A stretch of 40,797 nt of DNA. Source: Alkalibacterium olivapovliticus (lineage in GTDB: Bacteria; Bacillota; Bacilli; Lactobacillales; Carnobacteriaceae_A). This document shows positions 33,257 to 40,797 of the stretch, one piece after another. The translations under genes and the position numbers were made by a program. The DNA lies in NCBI RefSeq assembly GCF_003003275.1, contig NZ_PVTO01000022.1, positions 1 through 40,797 on the forward strand. Direction: 5' to 3'. Numbering within the stretch: position 1 is the first letter of the stretch; every line of letters begins with the position of its first letter. A model generated the notes under the pieces. That model made no database searches, was not told where the DNA came from, and worked only from the letters and a program-made list of their open reading frames with translations.

Positions 33257-33287
33257 AGTATAAAGTATACAGTAACTGTAAAGTCAA
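33257..33287 (-). promoter_or_regulatory. MerR-type 19-bp-spacer promoter with dyad operator
   Basis: Minus strand: TTGACT (33287-33282), 19 bp, TATACT (33262-33257). The spacer holds the perfect dyad TACAGTAACTGTA (33268-33280). The plus-strand merR promoter, TTGACT (33245-33250), 17 bp, TACAGT (33268-33273), overlaps the same dyad, so one operator can serve both genes. Confidence 0.82.
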
Positions 33288-33296
33288 GGAAGGAAG

Positions 33297-34103
33297 ATGA
33301 AGATGAAGACTAAACGGTTTCTTAAAACGTCTGAGCTCGCTGCTCTAGTATCCATCAACAAGCGGACACTTCATTATTATGATGATATAGGACTGTTTTC
33401 CCCTGAGCGGAGAGAGTCAAACGGGTACAGGTATTACGCCCTTTCACAGATCATGGACCTGAGCATCATCTTATCTCTCAGAGAGCTGGATATGCCTTTA
33501 AGTGATATCAAAGCCATCCTCACAGGCAGCTTCAACGATTATACGCTGTCTCTAAAAAATAAAAAACAAGAAGTCGACACTAAGATTATTGAACTGCACA
33601 ATATTAGAGATATCATCTCTCGAAAACTCGCCTATATCGAAACGGCTGAGCGGTCTCATATGACCATCAATGATATTTTCCTCGAGAACAGTTACCTTAT
33701 TCTCAGTGAGCCTATAAAAGATCAGTCTTTATTAAATCTAATTGATAAAGCACATAAACTTGTTGACGAGCAGAGCAGCTATACTCTTCCAAATAACGAA
33801 TACGGGTCAATGATCCACACCGATAAGAAAATCGAGGACCCGCTCAGTGAAGAGTATGACTTCCTATATACTGATGCACCTGTATCAGATGAAAGTGGGC
33901 ACCTTAAACCTGCTGGCCGGTATTTGAGCCTGGTCTATCAGGGAACAGAAGAGTCTCTTTTTCTTCCATATGAAAAACTGCTGCAGTATAGCAGGGAGAA
34001 TGGGTTACAGTTGGAGGGGTTCTTCTACGAAAAAGTCCTTCTGGATTCGATTCAAAAAAATCAGGACAATACCGTTATCGAAATACAGGTGAAAGTAAAG
34101 TGA
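33297..34103 (+). CDS. MerR-family regulator with GyrI-like effector domain
   Basis: 268 residues: winged HTH (LKTSELAALVSINKRTLHYYDDIGLFSPERRESNGYRYY, residues 8-47), a coiled-coil dimer helix (about 80-120), and a C-terminal GyrI/BmrR-like ligand-binding domain (about 120-268, with GRYLSLVYQGTEESLFLPYEKLLQY). BmrR-type members bind lipophilic cations or drugs and activate by untwisting a 19-bp-spacer promoter. ATG 33297 or 33303 are both possible after AAGGAAGG. Confidence 0.88.
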   Translation: MKMKTKRFLKTSELAALVSINKRTLHYYDDIGLFSPERRESNGYRYYALSQIMDLSIILSLRELDMPLSDIKAILTGSFNDYTLSLKNKKQEVDTKIIELHNIRDIISRKLAYIETAERSHMTINDIFLENSYLILSEPIKDQSLLNLIDKAHKLVDEQSSYTLPNNEYGSMIHTDKKIEDPLSEEYDFLYTDAPVSDESGHLKPAGRYLSLVYQGTEESLFLPYEKLLQYSRENGLQLEGFFYEKVLLDSIQKNQDNTVIEIQVKVK

Positions 34104-34134
34104 CTTATAACCCCTTAGTTTTACTCCGATCGAC

Positions 34135-34170
34135 AAAAACCACCGAACCTCATAAGGGCTGGTGGTTTAA
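34135..34170. terminator. Bidirectional terminator between merR and the second AGCS gene
   Basis: AAACCACC (34137-34144) pairs with GGTGGTTT (34161-34168), with an inner CCT...AGG. A/T runs on both sides fit convergent genes. Confidence 0.78.
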
Positions 34171-34176
34171 TCTTTA

Positions 34177-35553
34177 CTACTTACGTGTTTCTCTTTCATA
34201 AATGCCGTTATTACCGAAATAATTGCGGGTTGACTTCACAATGACCGGACTTAGTATTAACAGTCCAATCAAGTTAGGTAGTGCCATCAGTCCATTCAGC
34301 GTATCCGCTAATGCCCAGATCGCTCTTAATCCTCCGATAGCGCCCACTACGACGAGTGGAATAAAAAGTAAACGGTAGAACACAATCGATTTAGGTCCGA
34401 ACAAGTACTCCATACACCGTTCCCCGTAATAAGACCATCCAAGCAAGGTCGAAAAAGCAAAGAAAACTAAACCGAATGTAACGATGTATCCACCGAATGG
34501 GATCCCTTCATTGAAAGCTGACGTCGTTAATGCTGCGCCGTCCAGGCCAGTATCCACTGCACCCGTCATTACGATGACTAAAGCTGTAATCGTACATAAG
34601 ACGATTGTGTCCGCAAAGACTTCGAAAACTCCCCAGAAGCCTTGTCTAACAGGATGATCAGTTGTCGCTGCTGCATGAGCGATCGGCGCACTCCCGAGCC
34701 CTGCTTCATTGGTAAACACCCCTCTAGCCACACCATAACGAACACCCAGCGCCAGTGTAGATCCGACAAATCCGCCGGCAGCTGCTGAACCCGTGAAGGC
34801 ATCTCTGAAAATGATTCCGAAAGCTTGAGGTACCAGCTGAATATTGGCAATGATAATAATCAGCCCACCCACAATATAGATAATAGCCATGAATGGCACG
34901 ATAATTTCTGTTACTTTTCCTATTTTTTTGATTCCGCCCACAATAACTAATGCCACTAATGCCGCTAATACGACTCCAGTGATCCATGGTTCGATGCCAA
35001 ATGTTGTATTTAATGAATCGGCCACAGAATTCGACTGGACCATATTCCCGATACCAAAAGTCGCTGCTGCACCAAAAATCGCAAACAAGACAGCAAGCCA
35101 CTTCATTTTGGCGCCTTTTTCAAGGTAGTACATCGGTCCCCCGACATACCGACCGTCATCTGTTTTTTCTCTGTACTCTATGGCTAGTACAACTTCCCCA
35201 TATTTAGTCGCCATTCCAAACAAGGCAGCGATCCACATCCAGAACACAGCACCCGGTCCCCCAATAGCTATGGCAGTTCCGACACCCGCAATATTACCCG
35301 TTCCAACGGTTGCAGCAAGTGCAGTAGACACAGCCTGAAAAGCGGTGATTTCCCCTTCCCCCACCTGTTCTTTAACAAAAATTTTCAAAAATGTATTTTT
35401 AATTATGTAACCAAATTTCGTAAACGGTATGAACTGTGTTCTAAACGTCAGATAGACACCTGTTCCGACTATCAATATTAGAAAAGGCCATCCCCAAACG
35501 AGGTCGTTTACAAAATCGTTTGCATCCAGTAACCACTCCATTATCGTTTCCAC
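34177..35553 (-). CDS. AGCS-family sodium:amino-acid symporter, copy 2
   Basis: 458 residues, about 11 helices, with the same hallmarks as copy 1 (GTGNIAGVG, NEAGLGSAPIAHAAA, GWSYYGERCMEYLFG). By eye about four in five residues agree with the 24802-26184 protein; I did not compute this. GTG 35553 has GAGGAG 7 nt upstream and is preferred to the ATG 12 nt later. It has its own regulatory region with an inverted repeat (35617-35643), unlike copy 1, which suggests the two copies are expressed under different conditions. Confidence 0.92.
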   Translation of the reverse strand: METIMEWLLDANDFVNDLVWGWPFLILIVGTGVYLTFRTQFIPFTKFGYIIKNTFLKIFVKEQVGEGEITAFQAVSTALAATVGTGNIAGVGTAIAIGGPGAVFWMWIAALFGMATKYGEVVLAIEYREKTDDGRYVGGPMYYLEKGAKMKWLAVLFAIFGAAATFGIGNMVQSNSVADSLNTTFGIEPWITGVVLAALVALVIVGGIKKIGKVTEIIVPFMAIIYIVGGLIIIIANIQLVPQAFGIIFRDAFTGSAAAGGFVGSTLALGVRYGVARGVFTNEAGLGSAPIAHAAATTDHPVRQGFWGVFEVFADTIVLCTITALVIVMTGAVDTGLDGAALTTSAFNEGIPFGGYIVTFGLVFFAFSTLLGWSYYGERCMEYLFGPKSIVFYRLLFIPLVVVGAIGGLRAIWALADTLNGLMALPNLIGLLILSPVIVKSTRNYFGNNGIYERETRK

Positions 35554-35593
35554 TTCTTTTCTCCTCCGTTAATCAAATTCTAATACTTTTATA

Positions 35594-35643
35594 ATAATAG
35601 CATATTTCTTCTGATCACTGAACATTTTTTTAAACTGTTCAGT
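35594..35643 (-). promoter_or_regulatory. Promoter and possible operator of the second AGCS gene
   Basis: Extended -10 TGCTATTAT (35602-35594) with a weak TTCAGT -35. The inverted repeat ACTGAACA (35617-35624) and TGTTCAGT (35636-35643) overlaps the -35 region and may bind a repressor. Confidence 0.5.
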
Positions 35644-35807
35644 CAATAGGTTTACTAACAGCTACCCTCGTCCATTTCAGGTAAACTGTTTTCTACATTG
35701 GTTATGACGTTGAAGGCCTAATCTCCCCTATATTCCTATCCCTGAATGATTATGCTACACTCAGTGTATCTATTAGAACAGCACGGCAGCTGACGAGGAG
35801 AGAGCGT

Positions 35808-36707
35808 TTGAAAACACTGACTATTTATCACTATGATGCATTTACCCGAGAACCCAACAAAGGTAATCCAGCGGGTATCATTCTTAACGGCAATGATTTC
35901 ACAGAAGATGAAATGCAGACTATCGCATTTAAAGTTGGGTTTAACGAAGTTGCTTTCCTTCTCAAATCAGATACCGCTGATTTGAAAATCCGCTATTTTT
36001 CACCTAAACGTGAAATGGATTTGTGCGGTCATGCAACAATATCGGCTCTATATGCTTTGAAAACTAGAGGCCTTTTAGATAAAAAGGAACTAGTGACCAT
36101 CGAAACAAAAGCCGGTATCCTTTCTGTTTCACTCAATTCTTCGGGCACGGATACACTGGTCACAATGAGTCAGGCCACACCCCGATTTAAACCGTTCAAG
36201 GGCTCATTAAAAACGCTGACTCATACAATGGGCATTAAGGAATCTGATATAGACCACACTCTTCCGATTTTGTATGGAAGTACGGGGACCTGGACCTTGC
36301 TGGTGCCCATTAATGGACTGGGTGCCTTTAAAAAGATGAAGCCGGTTAATAAAGATTTTCCAGCTCTACTGTCAGACTACCCTGACGCCTCTGTTCATCC
36401 CTTCTGTTTAGAGACCGTTCATTCATCAAGTGATATGCATGGACGGCACTTTTCTTCACCCGGTACAGGTTCTGTTGAAGATTCAGTGACCGGAACGGCA
36501 TCAGGAGTGATGGGAGCCTACTATGCACAATTCATTAGTGAAAACTTTGAGAATACAAAAAGGATTATAGTTGAACAGGGGCAGGAAATGGGTAAAGATG
36601 GCCGAGTCTATGTAGGCGTTTCAAAAAACAATGAGCACATCGCTGTCAGCATATCAGGTCATGCAGTGTATGTTAAATCATTTGAAGTGACCGTAGATAA
36701 AAATTAA
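35808..36707 (+). CDS. PhzF-family isomerase-like protein
   Basis: 299 residues with the diaminopimelate-epimerase-like fold. The N-terminal YDAFTREPNKGNPAGI, catalytic glutamate E47 in GFNEVAFL, the loop DLCGHATISAL (C73) and GSVEDSVTGTASGVMGAYY near the C terminus match PhzF-type enzymes. PhzF itself acts in phenazine synthesis, but no phenazine genes are here and most family members have unknown substrates. TTG is the start (GAGGAG 7 nt upstream). It is followed by map after 77 nt. Confidence 0.88.
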   Translation: MKTLTIYHYDAFTREPNKGNPAGIILNGNDFTEDEMQTIAFKVGFNEVAFLLKSDTADLKIRYFSPKREMDLCGHATISALYALKTRGLLDKKELVTIETKAGILSVSLNSSGTDTLVTMSQATPRFKPFKGSLKTLTHTMGIKESDIDHTLPILYGSTGTWTLLVPINGLGAFKKMKPVNKDFPALLSDYPDASVHPFCLETVHSSSDMHGRHFSSPGTGSVEDSVTGTASGVMGAYYAQFISENFENTKRIIVEQGQEMGKDGRVYVGVSKNNEHIAVSISGHAVYVKSFEVTVDKN

Positions 36708-36784
36708 GTCGGTAATTATATGAGATTCATGCTAAAATCAAACAGAAACGACAAACAAATTGCTTTAAAAGTGAGGACTAAACA

Positions 36785-37525
36785 ATGATTGCTAAAACTG
36801 AAGACGATTTTAAGGGCTTAATAGAAATTGGTAAGATCTGCGGTGCGATTCGAGATGAGTTAGTTGAAAAAACCGAACCAGGACTGACGACAAAAGACTT
36901 GGATGAACTGGCTGGCGAGTTATTTGATCAGGCCGGCGCGGTATCTGCTCCTAAGAGTGTCTACGATTTTCCTGGCCACACCTGTATCAGCATCAACGAA
37001 GAGGCTGCCCATGGCATCCCAAGTGACCGTGTGATAGAAGAAGGCGACTTAATCAATATCGACGTATCGGCCTCTAAAAATGGGTATTTCGCTGACACTG
37101 GCATTTCATTTGTGGTGGATAAAGGAAATCCCGTTTTAAAAACGGTGTGTGACGTGGTCAAAGAAGCATTTGAGGCTGGTCTTGAGAACGTTAAGCCAGG
37201 TAACTATACCAGTGCACTTGGAAAAGCCGTTCACGATGTAGCGAAAGAAAACGGGTTAACCGTCATCAAAAACTTGACCGGTCACGGTATCGGACGGTCG
37301 ATCCATGAAAAACCGGATCATATTTTTAACTATTTCTCTAAGTGGGATGATGTTCAGATGAAAGAAGGAATGGTCATTGCGTTTGAACCCTTTATCTCGA
37401 CACTTGAACAAGAAGTGTTCCAGTCTGATGATGGCTGGACTCTCCTGACGGATGAAAGCTATGTTGCTCAGTATGAACACACCATTATTGTCACAAAAGA
37501 TGGGCCCCTCATCATCACAGCCTAG
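36785..37525 (+). CDS. map: Type I methionine aminopeptidase
   Basis: 246 residues. All five metal ligands are present: D93 and D104 (INIDVSASKNGYFADTG), H167 (LTGHGIG), E201 (AFEPF) and E231 (QYEHTI), plus substrate histidine H76 (AHGIP). It removes the initiator methionine from new proteins. Its distance from ribosomal protein genes suggests it could be a second copy in the genome, as in several Firmicutes, but this cannot be judged here. A strong terminator follows. Confidence 0.95.
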   Translation: MIAKTEDDFKGLIEIGKICGAIRDELVEKTEPGLTTKDLDELAGELFDQAGAVSAPKSVYDFPGHTCISINEEAAHGIPSDRVIEEGDLINIDVSASKNGYFADTGISFVVDKGNPVLKTVCDVVKEAFEAGLENVKPGNYTSALGKAVHDVAKENGLTVIKNLTGHGIGRSIHEKPDHIFNYFSKWDDVQMKEGMVIAFEPFISTLEQEVFQSDDGWTLLTDESYVAQYEHTIIVTKDGPLIITA

Positions 37526-37549
37526 TATTTTATCGGAAAAATAAAGCAG

Positions 37550-37588
37550 CGAAAAAGCACAGACAATAGCCTGTGCTTTTTCGTTTAT
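37550..37588. terminator. Intrinsic terminator after map
   Basis: A 13-bp stem, CGAAAAAGCACAG with CTGTGCTTTTTCG, loop of 8 nt, then TTTATT. The A/U-rich base also allows termination of the minus-strand gene from 37705. Confidence 0.88.
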
Positions 37589-37704
37589 TAAAGTGTACAA
37601 ATCAGCGCCAAAAAAAGATGCTGGATACTATAAATAAACATACGTATTTTGATTTAAAGTTGTTGTTATTCTTATAAAACCATTTATTTCTTGACCAATT
37701 TGTG

Positions 37705-38001
37705 TTAACTTCTAAGTATATTCAATACCGTAGCACAGTTGATTTTACGCAATAGATTCTCAACATTCCCGCTAATCTCGATAAAAGAGATATCTGCGAT
37801 TTGCCATTTCTTTAAATCTTCAGCATCTATTTTGTTTTTTCTTAGTATCATATCTAAAGGACAGTCGATTTCCCCATCAGCGTTACTAAAAATACAATCA
37901 TCTTCTATAGATAGACTTACTGTCGTTTCTTTTCCTTCCAAGACATATTTATATAATGTCTGAGTATCATCTGTTGGTCTTAGTATAGTACTTTTCTCCA
38001 T
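37705..38001 (-). CDS. Small acidic protein of unknown function
   Basis: 98 residues from ATG 38001 (GGAG 7 nt upstream; the GTG at 38010 overlaps that site). It is acidic, with two cysteines within CIFSNADGEIDCPLD and a third near the C terminus, and no membrane segment. The C-terminal SFIEISGNVENLLRKINCATVLNIL looks amphipathic. It is divergent from an Rgg-like regulator, so it may be a regulated target. No family recognised. Confidence 0.6.
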   Translation of the reverse strand: MEKSTILRPTDDTQTLYKYVLEGKETTVSLSIEDDCIFSNADGEIDCPLDMILRKNKIDAEDLKKWQIADISFIEISGNVENLLRKINCATVLNILRS

Positions 38002-38082
38002 ATCATCCACTCCATTATATGATCAATGCCTTTATCAACTGCCTAATCTTTCTAAGCACTAAATACATATTACCAAAGAATT

Positions 38083-38114
38083 TTAACAGTCTTAACATAT
38101 GTTCATATCTTAAC
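38083..38114 (+). promoter_or_regulatory. Promoter of the Rgg-like regulator with direct repeats
   Basis: TTAACA (38083-38088), 17 bp, TATCTT (38106-38111). TCTTAAC occurs twice at 18-bp spacing (38090 and 38108), and AACATATGTT is a palindrome in the spacer. These are possible autoregulatory sites. Confidence 0.5.
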
Positions 38115-38139
38115 CAAATTCATTCAAGGAGGGTTCGAA

Positions 38140-39033
38140 ATGGCTGAAAATTATTATCAGTTAGGTCACACTTTAAAAAAAATACGGGAAAACAAACACT
38201 ATACTCAACAAGAAGTGGCCGACAGTACCATGTCAAGATCAAACTACACCAAACTGGAACACGATGAAATCAACCCGAATATCGTTAAGTTTTTTGCAAT
38301 TCTTGATTATATGGATCTGGATGCAAATGAATTCTCATTTTTCTTAAATGACTATAGTCTGACCCCTAAAGAGACAGTCTTCTATCTGTTTAAAGAAATG
38401 GAGCAACGGCCTACCCTTTCTTATCTGCAGAATCTGATAGAGGCTTCTGAGGCGTTACTAGAGGAAAGAGAAGATCATATCACTAGGGATATACTCAATA
38501 TCGTTCTGGCATATAAAGCTTTATTGGAGCATAAGGACATCAAGAAAGCTAAAACTTTCGCGGATAAAGCGTGGTCCCGTTTAAAGAAATTAGATAAATT
38601 TTATTTGTCCGAACTTTATTTACTTAATCGCATTATATTTTTATTTGATATCGAAACAGCCATCTCACTGGTGGATATGGCTTTAAAAGAACTAGAAAAT
38701 TATTATTGTTTTAGGGAAGCCAAACAACTCAGACTATCCTTTTTATCTAATCTATCGTGTTTGCTTATCGAATATGAGATGTACAGCAAAGCGATGGAGT
38801 ACATTGATATTTTGATAGCTGAAAGCAAAAAAGAGTACGATACTATAATGCTGGGGGCTGCTATAGTACGCAAAGGCTTATGTAAAAGCGCTGAAGGACA
38901 GGAAGATGAACCCGAGTCCGATTTTAACCTGGCAGTCGAAATGTTTGAAATGATAGATAGACATGACTTGATTGAAGAAATTAAAACTAATCCAAGAATC
39001 GTTTCGAATCCTTACGGGTACATCGATTTTTAG
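38140..39033 (+). CDS. Rgg/MutR-family (RRNPP-like) transcriptional regulator
   Basis: 297 residues: N-terminal XRE HTH (LGHTLKKIRENKHYTQQEVADSTMSRSNYTKLEHDEINP, about 8-47), then an all-helical, TPR-like C-terminal region (about 75-285) as in Rgg/GadR/MutR proteins. Relatives bind short secreted peptides (quorum sensing) or respond to stress. AAGGAGG precedes the ATG. No convincing pheromone ORF is visible within 300 bp on either side, so it may be an orphan or use a distant peptide. Confidence 0.82.
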   Translation: MAENYYQLGHTLKKIRENKHYTQQEVADSTMSRSNYTKLEHDEINPNIVKFFAILDYMDLDANEFSFFLNDYSLTPKETVFYLFKEMEQRPTLSYLQNLIEASEALLEEREDHITRDILNIVLAYKALLEHKDIKKAKTFADKAWSRLKKLDKFYLSELYLLNRIIFLFDIETAISLVDMALKELENYYCFREAKQLRLSFLSNLSCLLIEYEMYSKAMEYIDILIAESKKEYDTIMLGAAIVRKGLCKSAEGQEDEPESDFNLAVEMFEMIDRHDLIEEIKTNPRIVSNPYGYIDF

Positions 39034-39082
39034 ATTTTATGGTACTCATCCTGCTTCCATAATTATCTTGTTTAAAGACCAT

Positions 39083-39137
39083 ACACCAATAGCCCACTAC
39101 TATGATATCTTCGTAGTAGTGGGCTATTGGTGTGTTT
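39083..39137. terminator. 20-bp perfect inverted repeat, probable bidirectional terminator
   Basis: Arms 39083-39102 and 39114-39133 are perfect 20-bp complements (outer ACACCAATAG, inner CCCACTACTA) with an 11-nt loop, then GTTTACTT. It lies between the convergent Rgg-like gene and 39188 gene. It is unusually long for a terminator. Confidence 0.7.
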
Positions 39138-39187
39138 ACTTATAAAATTCAAAATCGATATTTTTTCATTATGCTTTATTGATGCCG

Positions 39188-39754
39188 TTAAGTTGCTTCC
39201 TCTAATTTTACATCTATCTTTTCTTTGCTTAATCCACTGAGTACACCTAATATGTACACCCTAGGAATAAGTGTTGAAATTAGACCGAAAAATAACAGCG
39301 TCTCATCATTTACCACTAAAGCAGCAGTCAGAAGTATCATTGAGAGACCCATCAATACAAGATACAGTCTGTCTTTTCTATTGAATTTAAAACTATTTGA
39401 AACTTGATTATGTACTTTAAAGCGATCTGCTGATGCCTCTATTATTTTATGAAAGGCAGTCAATTCGATTATCGACATCATAACCGGGTAAAATAGAAAC
39501 GCTGTACCGGTTAGCCAGGAGGGGTCTTGAGAAAAAGATAAGACCCCTTCAACAAGTGATAATAAAATAAGCGCTATTACACTGCAGGAAGCTGTAAAAA
39601 ACTGCTTATCTGAAAATTCGTCTATCAAACCTGATAACCCGCTTAATACAATAATCCAGCCTACAAATGTAGGGAATATCGTTATTATTCCAAAATTAAT
39701 ACTGAACGTTGCAATAATCAGTCCCCAGAACATTTTCCTGAATGCTATTTCCAT
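39188..39754 (-). CDS. Membrane protein of unknown function
   Basis: 188 residues with about five transmembrane segments (near 8-25, 28-45, 55-75, 83-105, 130-170). A basic loop (FKFNRKDRLY) sits between helices and the C terminus is charged. The start is directly adjacent to the stop of the upstream 40633 gene, so the two are translated from one message. AAGGGGTGAG lies about 8 nt before the ATG. No family recognised. Confidence 0.65.
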   Translation of the reverse strand: MEIAFRKMFWGLIIATFSINFGIITIFPTFVGWIIVLSGLSGLIDEFSDKQFFTASCSVIALILLSLVEGVLSFSQDPSWLTGTAFLFYPVMMSIIELTAFHKIIEASADRFKVHNQVSNSFKFNRKDRLYLVLMGLSMILLTAALVVNDETLLFFGLISTLIPRVYILGVLSGLSKEKIDVKLEEAT

Positions 39755-40633
39755 CTAAATCTCACCCCTTGCTCTTAGATACCTGTAGATAGTGTTGAAA
39801 CTGTAGCGAGGGTCATGCCTATTAATATGCGGCAATCTAGGGTTTATCTCATCCCCGTCAGTGGTTGTTAGTGTGAGTTTAGGAAAGTAATTAGACACCT
39901 TAAAGTCTTCAATACTATCGCCTGACGGTTCACCTGTTGTACTGATGCTCACTATATCATTTTTATCAAGTCTTAACTCATCTGCATCGCTGTAGTCTAC
40001 TTCGTTTATTTTGATTTGAGTAGTCGAATCTGAAAAAGCATGGTCCTGTTCTAGAGACGACAGTAGTAGGTCCTCATAAATTCTATAGGTTGCTTCTATC
40101 CTACCGTCAGTGGACCTGTCTCCATATAGCTGCTCTATCAGTTGATCATCTTCCTCTTCAGTGTACAATCTAACCTCTCCAACATCCACAGTCATTTCCG
40201 TAGAATCGTTGAAATAAAGTGTGACCTTCGTTAAAGAAAAATCATTTACATCATCGACACCCTCCAGGTCCAGCATATTCACATAAATGGTTCTTAAGGT
40301 GTAGCGTCCATATGCTGTCCCAACTCCATCGTCAAAAGGCTGGTCCCAGTAAAAGCCGTCTGGTCTGGTGAAATGACTTTCCGAAGCCTGAACAAATAAG
40401 TCCGGATATTCCGGGAACATGATCCCGATGACTACTCGTTCCTCATCTGAATTGGTTATATAATTTAGATTGAATGGAATTTCATTATGATCATCCTCTT
40501 CAGTTAACTGCAGCTCATAATCATGCTGTAGAAACACTGGTTCATCAAGGTGGAAATAATAAACCAGTCCATATCCTATTAAAACCAGACTTCCGATACC
40601 TATCAAAATTCTTTTGAACAACTTATCATTCAT
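39755..40633 (-). CDS. Membrane-anchored acidic protein of unknown function
   Basis: 292 residues. One N-terminal transmembrane anchor (about 8-27, KRILIGIGSLVLIGYGLVYYF) is followed by a large extracytoplasmic, beta-rich, acidic domain (many D, E and T). There is no lipobox. It is first in a two-gene operon with the 188-residue membrane protein. A promoter is visible at 40672-40699. No enzymatic motif seen. Confidence 0.65.
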   Translation of the reverse strand: MNDKLFKRILIGIGSLVLIGYGLVYYFHLDEPVFLQHDYELQLTEEDDHNEIPFNLNYITNSDEERVVIGIMFPEYPDLFVQASESHFTRPDGFYWDQPFDDGVGTAYGRYTLRTIYVNMLDLEGVDDVNDFSLTKVTLYFNDSTEMTVDVGEVRLYTEEEDDQLIEQLYGDRSTDGRIEATYRIYEDLLLSSLEQDHAFSDSTTQIKINEVDYSDADELRLDKNDIVSISTTGEPSGDSIEDFKVSNYFPKLTLTTTDGDEINPRLPHINRHDPRYSFNTIYRYLRARGEI

Positions 40634-40671
40634 ATATGTAGTCCTTTCTGATTAGACTTGTCTTTTTTTTA

Positions 40672-40699
40672 ATACTATGTACTTTTATCAGTTTAACAA
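40672..40699 (-). promoter_or_regulatory. Promoter of the membrane-protein pair
   Basis: TTGTTA (40699-40694), 16 bp, TAGTAT (40677-40672), about 35 nt before the ATG at 40633. Confidence 0.6.
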
Positions 40700-40797
40700 A
40701 GTTCGTAAATTTCAAGTTTAAGTTAGCCACTTAGTTAACAAATTTTTCTAGGTTAATAATCACTTGTTTAATTGGTAGTGGAACACATTCATCATCA

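Noticed and set aside
35808-36707. Phenazine biosynthesis gene
   Set aside because: The protein has the PhzF fold, but no other phenazine genes are present. Most PhzF-like proteins in Firmicutes are not linked to phenazines.

Overview
The window looks like a chromosomal stretch of a low-GC Gram-positive bacterium of the order Lactobacillales, plausibly a Carnobacteriaceae or Aerococcaceae relative. This is inferred from A/T-rich intergenic regions, strong AGGAGG ribosome sites with TTG/GTG starts, a T-box trp operon, an Aerococcus-type lactate oxidase, an Rgg-type regulator and LrgAB. No rRNA, tRNA, insertion sequence or phage structural gene is visible. Exact taxonomy cannot be read from the sequence alone.

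Layout. 1-2160: an uncharacterised protein followed by an XRE/ImmA-IrrE regulator-protease (+). 2180-10286: a complete tryptophan operon on the minus strand, trpE-G-D-C-F-B-A followed by a DAHP synthase gene (aroF). Its leader is about 600 nt long and seems to carry two attenuators in series: a Trp-rich 33-codon leader peptide with an intrinsic terminator, then a classical Trp-specifier T-box. 10349-11084: a RelB/DinJ-like antitoxin with a PemK/MazF-like toxin (+). 11217-12970: an Msr/Vga-like ABC-F ribosome-protection gene (-) behind a 10-codon leader peptide that begins MRLR, plus an attenuator hairpin; this suggests macrolide induction. 13023-16950: small minus-strand genes (MazG-like, two GNATs, RDD and other membrane proteins). 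16971-19054: flotillin and NfeD. 19264-23620: a five-gene export or immunity-like operon (two ABC-2 permeases, ATPase, lipoprotein, M50 protease).

23918-35553 is a carbon and redox transport region. It has an acetate/succinate-type transporter, two very similar AGCS Na+/amino-acid symporters about 8 kb apart in the same orientation, a MarR-dioxygenase-FMN reductase operon, and a LysR regulator divergent from lrgA-lrgB-lctO. That last cluster would import pyruvate and oxidise lactate to pyruvate and H2O2, and it has a full cre match and a perfect LysR-type palindrome. A MerR regulator faces a flavodoxin-fold gene across a 19-bp-spacer promoter. Between lctO and that gene lies an unusual array of 51-bp tandem units (32260-32597), each carrying a hairpin.

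35808-40797: a PhzF-family enzyme, methionine aminopeptidase, an Rgg-like regulator divergent from a small acidic protein, and a two-gene membrane pair of unknown function.

Most promising for novelty: the tandem trp attenuators, the 51-bp palindromic repeat array, the MRLR leader upstream of the ABC-F gene, and the ABC/M50/lipoprotein operon that has no evident peptide substrate.
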